A stretch of 7,070 nucleotides of DNA from Fidelibacterota bacterium. Lineage in GTDB: Bacteria > Fidelibacterota > Fidelibacteria > Fidelibacterales > Fidelibacteraceae. A program made the translations under genes and the position numbers. Location of the stretch: positions 1-7,070 of the forward strand of contig JAFGVT010000151.1 in the NCBI GenBank assembly GCA_016937825.1, given 5' to 3'. The notes beneath the pieces are model-generated. The model saw only the letters and a list, made by a program, of their open reading frames with translations. It searched no databases and was not told where the DNA came from. This document shows, piece by piece, positions 1 through 5,950 of the stretch (position 1 is the first letter of the stretch; every line of letters begins with the position of its first letter).

Positions 1-37
1 AAAAAGAAAAATAAAAATGTGACGGAGATCACATTTT
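1..37 (-). terminator. Rho-independent terminator of the PLP enzyme gene
   Basis: Plus-strand AAAATGTGA (14-22) and TCACATTTT (29-37) are perfect 9-bp inverted repeats around the 6-nt loop CGGAGA. Read on the minus strand, the hairpin is followed by TATTTTTCTTTTT (13 down to 1), a T-rich tract. The TGA stop codon (29-31) lies inside the stem, so the coding sequence runs directly into the terminator. Confidence 0.8.
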
Positions 38-1102
38 ACGGAAGGTCCCCAAAACATCCAGCAGGCGTTCAATATCCCCCTCGCTATGTGCGGAGGACAG
101 AGCAAAACGGAAATAATCCGGCTTTCCGTGATAGCGGATGAGGGAAGGATAGATCCCCGCCTTTATCAGGGCGTCCTTCAGGCAGACGGTCTTGTCCGTT
201 TCGGGAACGATGATGCCGATCACGGGCGTCGGGATCACGGGGACGGGAAAGCCCATGTCGGCAAGCGCCTGTTTCGTTTTCAGGCAGCGTTCGCGGAAGT
301 CCGCGATCATGGCCGTATGTGCGCTCAGGAAATCCAGCGCGGCGATCCCGGCCGCCGTAACCGGCAGTGAGACGGCGGATGTCGTGCCGTAGGTGCAGGT
401 CCTCCGGACCGCATCCATATAATGCGCCGGTCCGGAAACGAAGCCGCCGCCCGAACCGGCAGCCTTGCTCAGGGAGCCGCTCAGCAGAATGCGTTCGCTT
501 TGCAGTCCGAAATGCTCCGCGGCGCCCCGGCCGTGTTTTCCGAGTATCCCGAGGGCGTGAGCTTCGTCGATGATCAGCAGGCCGTCGTATTTTTCGGCCA
601 GCCCCAAATAGTCCGGCAGGGGAGGAAGGGTGCCGTACAGGCCGTCCGTAACGATCAGGGGCTTTTTCTCATTCCAGGCGATCTCCGATTCGAGATCCTC
701 GATCGATGCGGCGATCGCGATCTTCGGCAGGCCGCTCATACGGATGGCCGCGGTCAGACTGGGGTGGCATTCCGGGTGGAAGTAACAGATATAATCCTCT
801 TCGGCCAGCGACTCCAGCAGCGCCAGGTTTGCCATGAATCCCGCGGGGAGGAAGACACTGTCCGCCGTTCCCAGGAAGGTGCTCAGGCGAGCTTCCAGTT
901 CCAGGTGCAGGGGATGCGTTCCGGTGGTTCCGCGCGCGCCGCCCGAGTTCAGTCCGGAGGTGCGCAGGGCGTTCTCCGCGGCGGCAAGGACCCCGGGATG
1001 GCGGGATAGGCGGTGGTAATCGTAACCTCCGAAAAAGAGATATTCCGTATCGTTCCAAATGACATGAACGGGATCGGTCGCGTGAAGAACGGGTGGCTGC
1101 AT
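29..1102 (-). CDS. PLP-dependent alpha-oxoamine synthase family enzyme (BioF/Kbl-like, short form)
   Basis: This 357-residue protein belongs to fold-type I PLP enzymes of the alpha-oxoamine synthase group (8-amino-7-oxononanoate synthase, 2-amino-3-ketobutyrate CoA ligase, serine palmitoyltransferase). Members usually condense an amino acid with an acyl-CoA, or carry out the reverse cleavage, in the cytoplasm. Visible landmarks are a GTTGTHPLHLELE stretch around residues 58-70, FLPAGFMANLALL near 84-96, the cofactor aspartate D179 in IIDEAHALG, the Schiff-base lysine K213 in GSLSKAAGSGGG, and a C-terminal FRFALSSAHS with R332 and H339, where the family keeps its substrate-carboxylate arginine. 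It is roughly 30-40 residues shorter than BioF or Kbl (about 385-400), mainly at the N terminus. The ATG start is supported by AGGAAG on the minus strand (plus-strand 1110-1115), 7 nt upstream. It stands alone, divergent from the membrane protein gene, with no biotin, threonine or sphingolipid genes nearby. The family is secure; the substrate is unknown. Confidence 0.9.
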   Translation of the reverse strand: MQPPVLHATDPVHVIWNDTEYLFFGGYDYHRLSRHPGVLAAAENALRTSGLNSGGARGTTGTHPLHLELEARLSTFLGTADSVFLPAGFMANLALLESLAEEDYICYFHPECHPSLTAAIRMSGLPKIAIAASIEDLESEIAWNEKKPLIVTDGLYGTLPPLPDYLGLAEKYDGLLIIDEAHALGILGKHGRGAAEHFGLQSERILLSGSLSKAAGSGGGFVSGPAHYMDAVRRTCTYGTTSAVSLPVTAAGIAALDFLSAHTAMIADFRERCLKTKQALADMGFPVPVIPTPVIGIIVPETDKTVCLKDALIKAGIYPSLIRYHGKPDYFRFALSSAHSEGDIERLLDVLGTFRKM

Positions 1103-1186
1103 AAGGGTACTTCCTGTTATCCTGATGCGCTAATATACGACGAATACGAAAAAATGAAAAGAAGTTCGCAAGGAAGTAATTAACTT

Positions 1187-1201
1187 AACTTGCCTCAAGT
1201 T
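1187..1201 (+). repeat. Palindrome copy A (centre CCT)
   Basis: AACTTG-CCT-CAAGTT is an inverted repeat with 6-bp arms and a 3-nt centre. On the plus strand it is followed by a run of seven T (1200-1206), so it resembles a terminator for rightward transcription. Its core is the exact reverse complement of copy D at 1501-1515. Confidence 0.8.
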
Positions 1202-1250
1202 TTTTTATGCGTTTTAAGGCCCCGCAAGGGCTGTTCTCTCAATACGGCCG

Positions 1251-1273
1251 TAAAAACTTGGGGCAAGTTTTTA
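1251..1273 (+). repeat. Palindrome copy B (centre GGG)
   Basis: The arms TAAAAACTTG and CAAGTTTTTA pair perfectly over 10 bp around a GGG centre. The 23 nt are the exact reverse complement of copy C. The hairpin with flanking A and T runs could act as a bidirectional terminator or as a protein-binding dyad; the sequence does not decide between them. Confidence 0.85.
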
Positions 1274-1405
1274 GCTCATAACGAGCAGTCATTTCAATGA
1301 TAAAAGCCAAAACCACCAGGTTTTAAGGGGTGAAAAAGTGACGTGTTAGGCAGGACATACCGCATCCTGCCCGAATCGGGGTCTTCCGATGAAAGTGAAC
1401 GGGCA

Positions 1406-1428
1406 TAAAAACTTGCCCCAAGTTTTTA
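1406..1428 (-). repeat. Palindrome copy C (centre CCC), inverted relative to B
   Basis: It has the same 10-bp arms as copy B with a CCC centre, which makes it the exact reverse complement of B. Its right arm is duplicated immediately downstream: CAAGTTTTTAGA occurs at 1419-1430 and again at 1431-1442. Confidence 0.85.
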
Positions 1429-1442
1429 GACAAGTTTTTAGA
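1419..1442 (+). repeat. 12-bp tandem duplication
   Basis: CAAGTTTTTAGA occurs twice without a gap (1419-1430 and 1431-1442). The first unit starts with the right arm of palindrome C, so this looks like a local slippage duplication of that arm. Confidence 0.85.
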
Positions 1443-1500
1443 AGATATTTTGCATGTTGTTAACGTTAAACGACATTATTTTCTCATTGTGCACTTAAAA

Positions 1501-1515
1501 AACTTGAGGCAAGTT
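1501..1515 (-). repeat. Palindrome copy D (centre AGG), inverted relative to A
   Basis: AACTTG-AGG-CAAGTT is the reverse complement of copy A. A run of six A overlaps its left side (1497-1502). On the minus strand it therefore has a T run after the hairpin, the mirror image of copy A, which supports calling A and D an inverted pair. Confidence 0.8.
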
Positions 1516-1550
1516 ATTGTACAAGGCGTCGCCGATAATCGTGACCATTG

Positions 1551-1583
1551 TTTTTGTTTTTTAGATTTAATCGTGTAATTTAC
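1551..1583 (+). promoter_or_regulatory. Candidate Bacteroidota-type promoter of the membrane protein gene
   Basis: TTTTTG at 1551-1556 and TAATTTAC at 1576-1583 are separated by 19 nt. This resembles the primary sigma factor signal known for Bacteroidota (TTTG, about 19-21 nt, TAnnTTTG), with the last positions of the -7 element off consensus. Transcription would start close to the ribosome binding site. It is a weak call that depends on the organism being in or near Bacteroidota. Confidence 0.3.
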
Positions 1584-1606
1584 GTTATGAAACGAAAGGA
1601 GTGCTC

Positions 1607-2206
1607 ATGGAAATCTTTAACTCCCTGCCGCCGAATTTAGTGCAGTATCTGATCATACCCCTCTTGATCATGACGGCCCGCATCTGCGACGTGACCATCG
1701 GGACCATCCGAATTATCCTGGTCTCGCGCGGGGAACGCGTGCTGGCATCTCTCATGGGATTTATCGAGGTCCTGATCTGGATCGTGGTGGTTTCCAACAT
1801 CATGACCCGCCTGGGCGGATGGGTCAATTATGTCGCCTACGCGGCCGGATTTGCCATGGGGAACTATATCGGCATTACCATCGAGAACCGCCTGGCCATG
1901 GGCATGGTCGTGCTCCGGATCATCACCAGCAAACCTGCCGATGAACTGATCGAACAGCTGAAGCAGGAGTACCACGGCGTGACCAGCATTGCCGCCCGTG
2001 GGGTATCCGGCGAGGTCCGCCTGGTCCTTGCGGTCATCAAGCGGAAGGACATTCCTTATTTCTTAAAGATCGTCAACAATTACAATCCCAAGGCTTACGT
2101 GTCCATCGAGGACGTGCGGGCGATCAGCAAGACCCACACGCCGCCGGGAGCAGGTGGAAGCCAGAGCTTTTTTAATCGATTTAAGTTTTCATTAAAGAGA
2201 AAGTAA
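1607..2206 (+). CDS. UPF0316-family membrane protein (DUF5698 + DUF2179)
   Basis: This 199-residue inner-membrane protein has the layout of the UPF0316 family. Hydrophobic segments lie at about 11-25, 46-65 and 73-92. The strongly conserved stretch RICDVTIGTIRIILVSRG (about 25-42) precedes the second helix. A soluble C-terminal DUF2179-type domain (about 105-171) contains TSKPADELIEQL and ends near YVSIEDVRAI. DUF2179 is also found at the C terminus of YitT-type proteins and is thought to be a small cytoplasmic sensory or ligand-binding domain; the biochemical role of the family is unknown. The ATG at 1607 is preferred over the in-frame GTG at 1601 because GAAAGGAG (1594-1601) sits 5 nt before the ATG and would overlap the GTG. 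The basic tail (FNRFKFSLKRK) is probably cytoplasmic. It is followed after 14 nt by the S9 peptidase gene, most likely as one transcript. Confidence 0.9.
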   Translation: MEIFNSLPPNLVQYLIIPLLIMTARICDVTIGTIRIILVSRGERVLASLMGFIEVLIWIVVVSNIMTRLGGWVNYVAYAAGFAMGNYIGITIENRLAMGMVVLRIITSKPADELIEQLKQEYHGVTSIAARGVSGEVRLVLAVIKRKDIPYFLKIVNNYNPKAYVSIEDVRAISKTHTPPGAGGSQSFFNRFKFSLKRK

Positions 2207-2220
2207 CCCCGGAGTATGTT

Positions 2221-4320
2221 ATGAAACGCATGATGTTGTTCTTTTCATTGCTGTTGCTTGCGATATTCAGCTCCTGCGGAGACGCGGTCTCCGAGGCGCC
2301 CGTCGCGAAGAAGATCGATAAGGAAATGACCATCCACGGCGATACCCGCACCGATCCCTATTACTGGCTGCGCGAACGCGATGATCCGGAAGTCATCGCC
2401 TATCTGGAGGCCGAGAATGCCTATGCCGCCGCGCAAATGAAGGACACAAAAAAACTTCAGAAAAAACTTTACCGGGAAATGGTTGCTCGTATCAAACAGG
2501 ACGATGAATCGGTTCCCTACCGCATGAACGGCTACCTGTATTACAGCCGTTATGAAAAAGGAAAAGAATATCCGATCTATTGCAGGAAAGTAAATGAAGA
2601 AGCCGGGGAAGAGATCCTGCTGGATGTGAATGAACTGGCGGATGGGTACGCCTATTATCATGTGTCCGGGATCTATGTGTCGCCCGACAACCGGATGCTT
2701 GCATTTGGCGAGGATACGCTCAGCCGGCGGAAATATACCTTGCGTTTCATGGACCTGTCCACGCGGGAATTTCTTCCCGACCATATCGAGAACACCCCCG
2801 GCGGCCTTGCCTGGGCGAATGACAACAAGACGGTCTTTTACAACACCAAGGACGAGACCCTGCGCCCGGACAAGACCTTCCGGCATGTGCTGGGAAGCCC
2901 GGTCGATGAGGACATCCTTGTCTTTGACGAAACGGACAATATTTACAATCACGGCGTGTACCGGTCGAAAAGCGGGAATTATATCATGCTGGTCTCGGAA
3001 TCCACGCTGACCACCGAGTACCGCTATCTTGACGCCAATGATCCCGGGATGGAGCCGGTCGTGATACAAGCCCGGACCCGGGGACTTGAATACCACCCCA
3101 CGGATGTCGGGAATGTGTTCTATATCCTGACGAATGACAATGCAAAGAATTTCAAGCTGGTGGCCGCGCCCGTCGCTGCGCCCGGAAAAAAGAACTGGAA
3201 GGATATCGTCCCGCACCGGGCGGATGTTCTTCTTGAAAGCGCCGAATTCTTCAAAGACCGTTACGTCCTGCAAGAGCGCAGCAATGCCCAGCCGCGCCTG
3301 CGAATTGTCAGTTATGACGGAAAGATCGACGATTATATTAAATTCGACGAAGAAGCTTACGATGTCTGGATCGGCACCAACCGCGAGTTCGATTCCGAAT
3401 GGCTGCGTTTCGGCTACGAATCGATGGCCACCCCGAATTCCACCTTTGACCAGAACCTGATCAGCGGAGAGCGTATTTTAAAGAAAGAACGGGAAGTGCT
3501 CGGAAAATTCGATAAGAACAATTACGAAACAAAACGGATCTGGGCGGATGCGCGCGACGGGGTGAAGGTTCCGATGTCCATCGTGTACAAAAAAGGCACC
3601 CCGCTTGACGGGACCGCTCCGCTGGTGCTCTACGGCTACGGATCCTACGGGATCAATATGACCCCCTATTTCAGCTCCGTTCGTTTGAGCCTTTTGGACC
3701 GCGGCTATATCTGGGCCATCGCCCATATCCGCGGGAGTGAAATGATGGGCCGTTCCTGGTATGAAGACGGGAAACTATTGAAAAAAATGAACACATTCAA
3801 TGATTTCATCGACTGTGCCGATCATCTGGTAAAAGAGAATTATACCCGCTATGACAAGATGGTCGCCATGGGCGGGAGCGCGGGCGGACTGCTGATGGGC
3901 GCCGTGGCGAACCTGGCCCCCGAAAAATTCGCCGGCATCGTGGCCCAGGTTCCTTTTGTGGACGTGGTCACCACCATGCTGGATGACAGCATTCCGCTGA
4001 CGACCAACGAATACGACGAATGGGGCAATCCGAATATCAAAGAATATTACGATTACATGATGACCTATTCGCCGTATGATAATGTTGAAGCAAAAGCATA
4101 TCCGAATATATTGATCACCACCGGACTGCACGATTCGCAGGTCCAGTACTGGGAGCCCGCGAAATGGACCGCCCGGCTCCGCGACATGAAAACGGATGAT
4201 AATCTGCTGCTTCTGAAGACCGAAATGGATTACGGCCACGGCGGCGCCTCCGGGCGTTTCCAGGTTTATAAAGAAGTCGCTTTGGAATATGCGTTTATTA
4301 TGAAAGTGACCCATCCGTAA
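2221..4320 (+). CDS. ptrB: Oligopeptidase B-like S9A serine peptidase, lipoprotein
   Basis: This 699-residue serine peptidase of the prolyl oligopeptidase family is closest by motif to oligopeptidase B, which cleaves peptides after Lys or Arg. An N-terminal beta-propeller (about 70-420) precedes an alpha/beta-hydrolase domain. The catalytic triad is readable: S553 in MGGSAGG, D638 in GLHDSQV and H673 in YGHGGASGR. LYGYGSYG and AQVPFVDVVTTMLD are family hallmarks. In enterobacterial oligopeptidase B two glutamates in GEFEEWGNP have been linked to basic P1 specificity; here the stretch is NEYDEWGNP, with E597 kept and D599 replacing the second. Unlike the cytosolic E. coli enzyme, it begins with MKR, a hydrophobic core and FSSC (Cys19), a lipoprotein signal. 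It is therefore predicted to be membrane-anchored in the envelope, a form common in Bacteroidota. GGAG at 2211-2214 lies 6 nt before the ATG. The GC-rich composition matches the neighbouring genes other than the propeller gene. Confidence 0.93.
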   Translation: MKRMMLFFSLLLLAIFSSCGDAVSEAPVAKKIDKEMTIHGDTRTDPYYWLRERDDPEVIAYLEAENAYAAAQMKDTKKLQKKLYREMVARIKQDDESVPYRMNGYLYYSRYEKGKEYPIYCRKVNEEAGEEILLDVNELADGYAYYHVSGIYVSPDNRMLAFGEDTLSRRKYTLRFMDLSTREFLPDHIENTPGGLAWANDNKTVFYNTKDETLRPDKTFRHVLGSPVDEDILVFDETDNIYNHGVYRSKSGNYIMLVSESTLTTEYRYLDANDPGMEPVVIQARTRGLEYHPTDVGNVFYILTNDNAKNFKLVAAPVAAPGKKNWKDIVPHRADVLLESAEFFKDRYVLQERSNAQPRLRIVSYDGKIDDYIKFDEEAYDVWIGTNREFDSEWLRFGYESMATPNSTFDQNLISGERILKKEREVLGKFDKNNYETKRIWADARDGVKVPMSIVYKKGTPLDGTAPLVLYGYGSYGINMTPYFSSVRLSLLDRGYIWAIAHIRGSEMMGRSWYEDGKLLKKMNTFNDFIDCADHLVKENYTRYDKMVAMGGSAGGLLMGAVANLAPEKFAGIVAQVPFVDVVTTMLDDSIPLTTNEYDEWGNPNIKEYYDYMMTYSPYDNVEAKAYPNILITTGLHDSQVQYWEPAKWTARLRDMKTDDNLLLLKTEMDYGHGGASGRFQVYKEVALEYAFIMKVTHP

Positions 4321-4355
4321 GACCCGCCTTCACCGCAGTAGCGCTTATGGCCGGC

Positions 4356-4406
4356 AGGCGTGAATCGTAAATCGTAAAACGTAAAAATGTAAATCGCAAG
4401 GCGTGA
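4356..4406 (+). repeat. Short tandem array of TCGTAAA-like units between direct repeats
   Basis: Between two copies of AGGCGTGA (4356-4363 and 4399-4406) lie degenerate units of 7-8 bp: ATCGTAA, ATCGTAA, AACGTAA, AAATGTAA and ATCGCAA. The second flank begins an AGGC-GTGA-GCCT hairpin with a GNRA-type loop (4399-4410). The units are far too short for CRISPR. The array looks like a slippage-prone intergenic repeat. Confidence 0.7.
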
Positions 4407-4408
4407 GC

Positions 4409-4424
4409 CTCCGCTGCGCCGGAG
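4409..4424. repeat. GC-rich inverted repeat
   Basis: CTCCG (4409-4413) and CGGAG (4420-4424) form a 5-bp stem around CTGCGC. About 30 bp further, GCTTCGGCGGACGGAGGAGG (4444-4463) continues the same style of GC-rich, purine-skewed repeat. It probably belongs to a dispersed intergenic element together with 4479-4495. Confidence 0.45.
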
Positions 4425-4478
4425 CTTTCCCCTGCGCCCCGGTAGCTTCGGCGGACGGAGGAGGCGTAGTGGAAGCAG

Positions 4479-4495
4479 AGCTTTGCAGGACAGGC
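4479..4495 (+). repeat. Diverged dispersed repeat, left copy
   Basis: AGCTTTGCAGGACAGGC matches AGCTTCGCAGGGCATGC at 5908-5924 at 14 of 17 positions in the same orientation. The two copies flank the AT-rich propeller gene. The preceding GGAAGCAGAG (4471-4480) also recurs exactly at 5989-5998. Confidence 0.5.
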
Positions 4496-4781
4496 GCCTC
4501 TTTGAAAAAAATCCCGCCGGAAAACGCCTTGACAACATCTGTCGCAACGCGTAACTTGCATTACTTAATTAATAACAACGAGGATAAATGGGAAACGGTT
4601 GTCAAATACTGTTTGGTGGTATTGATTGAAAGGCTGCCTAAACAAGATGATGCGTCATGAATGCTCAGATCATAAACCGGGTGAATTGGAATGCATCGCT
4701 TAACTTACAAAGGAATCTGTCCGATTAACTCAGAAGACGTACAGTATTAACTTATAACATTACTATCTGATTGGGGCAGAC

Positions 4782-5810
4782 ATGAAAAAAGCACATTTGC
4801 TTCTTTTAATTACACTGGTTTTGGGTAGCTGTTTCCCAAAGCCGGAGGAGGATACTTGGGAATTTCTTGGCCTTGAAGATAAAAGAGTTTATCGTTTAGT
4901 ATTAGCAGACTCATATATCTATGCCTGTGCTGGCATAAATGGTTTATGGAGAAAAAATATTAGTGAATCTAATTCGGAGTGGCAATATCTGGGTATGGCT
5001 GATTCCAACTTAGTCAATTATCCAAGTAGAGGTGTAAAAGATATCATCGTAAACCCCGAAAACACGAATGAATTACTTATTGTCTTTGATGCAGTTGGGT
5101 ATGAAACGCCAGAAGTCTATAGATCTTTGGATAGTGGAGAAAGCTGGGAAGCGGCCGATTCTGGGTTAGCATTTTATGTTATGGATTATAAACAATATCA
5201 GAGAATTGAGAAACTTTGCTATTCCTCTGATTATATTCTTGCGGGTGGTAGTGGTGTGTATAAAACATATGATTTTGGCTTATCATGGGTACCTGCTTCA
5301 AATCCGCAGCAAATCGGAGCTATGGAGTGCATTATGGTACGACATCAAAATATTTCTGATATCGTTTGGTTTGGAGGAACCACTGCGATTTCATCAGTAG
5401 TTTTAGGATCCTCGATTGATGGAGGAAACAACTGGAGAATATATGAGAATTTTGGAGATAATGAACTAAATTGGGGATATATTTCTAGCATTGCAATACA
5501 CCCGACAGATACTAATACAGTTTATATTGGAATTGAAGATAAGCTTAAAAAAACAACAAATGGGGGAAATTCCTGGGTTTATTTATATGATTCAAATTTA
5601 TATTCAACATCACTATTAATCGATACAGAAAATGAAAATCATTTATGGTCAAGTTGAGGAATTGAATTTAGAGAATCTTTTGACGCAGGGGTTACATGGG
5701 AAGTGATTGAAACTCCTATTGAATCTAGTATTAAGAATATGATAATGGATGAACTTAACAGAAAACTATATTTTGGTACCATAAATGGCGTTTACTGCTA
5801 TAATTTATAA
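4782..5810 (+). pseudogene. Asp-box beta-propeller lipoprotein gene interrupted by an in-frame TGA
   Basis: The frame opens with MKKAHLLLLITLVLGSC, a lipoprotein signal with lipobox LGSC and Cys17, so an exported, lipid-anchored protein is predicted. It reaches TGA at 5655-5657 after 291 residues. The same frame then continues with family-like sequence to TAA at 5808-5810, 342 residues in total if the TGA codon is counted. Asp-box (BNR-type, S-x-D-x-G-x-x-W) motifs are SLDSGESW, TYDFGLSW, SIDGGNNW, TTNGGNSW and, after the TGA, SFDAGVTW. I can lay out seven propeller blades; the TGA falls in blade 6, and the last one and a half blades lie beyond it. Blades 5 and 6 align without an indel, so a point nonsense mutation (for example GGA to TGA) is likeliest, with sequencing error or readthrough as alternatives. 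The gene is AT-rich and uses ATA, TTA and AGA codons often, unlike its neighbours. No strong ribosome binding site is visible. Ligand and role are unknown. Confidence 0.75.
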
Positions 5811-5838
5811 CTACTATTGACAAATAAGGGTAAAAAAT

Positions 5839-5868
5839 GGGGTTGTGCATAATTTTGTGTAAACGATC
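5839..5868 (+). mobile_element. Possible solitary terminal inverted repeat of an IS256-family element
   Basis: GGGGTTGTGCATAATTTTG followed by TGTAAACGATC resembles the ends of IS256-family elements, which typically carry a TATAATTGTGTAAA-like core near the tip. No transposase fragment and no inverted partner end are visible in the window, so at most this is a relic or a MITE-like end. The comparison is from memory of the family and was not checked by search. Confidence 0.3.
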
Positions 5869-5907
5869 TTTTAATCAAAGTTCCTCATACGCTCCCTTCT
5901 ACGCTAA

Positions 5908-5924
5908 AGCTTCGCAGGGCATGC
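5908..5924 (+). repeat. Diverged dispersed repeat, right copy
   Basis: AGCTTCGCAGGGCATGC is a 14-of-17 match in direct orientation to 4479-4495. It sits in a GC-richer stretch that begins TACGCTCCCTTCTACGCT and lies just downstream of the IS-end-like sequence. Confidence 0.5.
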
Positions 5925-5950
5925 TTCAAAGAGTATAGCAAAGTGATTTA

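Larger units (their letters stand above)
1103..1606. other. Divergent intergenic region rich in palindromes
   Basis: These 504 bp separate two divergently transcribed genes, and I find no credible gene in them. They hold four copies of an AACTTG-N3-CAAGTT palindrome (listed separately), a 12-bp tandem duplication at 1419-1442, and a GCCC-CGCAA-GGGC hairpin at 1219-1231. There is also an AAAACC-ACCA-GGTTTT hairpin at 1309-1324 and a GGCAGGA-N9-TCCTGCC hairpin at 1349-1371. Promoters for both flanking genes must lie here. The outermost palindromes lie 84 bp from the PLP enzyme start and 91 bp from the membrane protein start, so they bracket the middle of the region. Confidence 0.75.
4321..4781. 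other. Intergenic region with tandem and GC-rich inverted repeats
   Basis: These 461 bp follow the S9 peptidase. I see no clear terminator with a T run directly after the stop; CGCCT (4325-4329) and AGGCG (4356-4360) could pair weakly. Positions 4356-4406 hold a short tandem array. Positions 4409-4495 are GC-rich, with CTCCG-N6-CGGAG at 4409-4424 and a diverged repeat at 4479-4495. From about 4540 the sequence becomes AT-rich, like the following gene. A GTG-started reading frame at 4403-4660 lies across the repeats and resembles no family I know. No tRNA or other structural RNA is evident. Confidence 0.6.

Noticed and set aside
422..1009. 195-codon plus-strand reading frame opposite the PLP enzyme gene
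   Set aside because: It is antisense to a well-supported enzyme with intact catalytic motifs, and its translation resembles no family and is rich in Gln, Gly and Arg as expected of a shadow frame.
2245..3273. 342-codon minus-strand reading frame opposite the S9 peptidase gene
   Set aside because: It lies wholly within the peptidase propeller region, shows no recognisable domain, and arises from the codon bias of the real gene.
4356..4406. CRISPR-like array
   Set aside because: The units are only 7-8 bp, contiguous and without spacers.
4529..4557. TTGACA box as a sigma-70 promoter upstream of the propeller gene
   Set aside because: At the expected 17-nt spacing there is only TAACTT, a poor -10 element, and the start codon is over 220 nt away.
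4403..4660. 85-residue GTG-started frame after the S9 peptidase
   Set aside because: Its first half is GC-rich repeat sequence and its second half is AT-rich with no recognisable motif; no ribosome binding site precedes the GTG.
4691..4750. 19-residue ATG frame (MHRLTYKGICPINSEDVQY)
   Set aside because: It is too short to judge, with no ribosome binding site or known peptide similarity.
5655..5657. TGA as selenocysteine or reassigned codon
   Set aside because: A lipoprotein propeller has no reason for selenocysteine, no SECIS-like hairpin was seen just downstream, and another gene in the window uses TGA as a true stop. A nonsense mutation is simpler.
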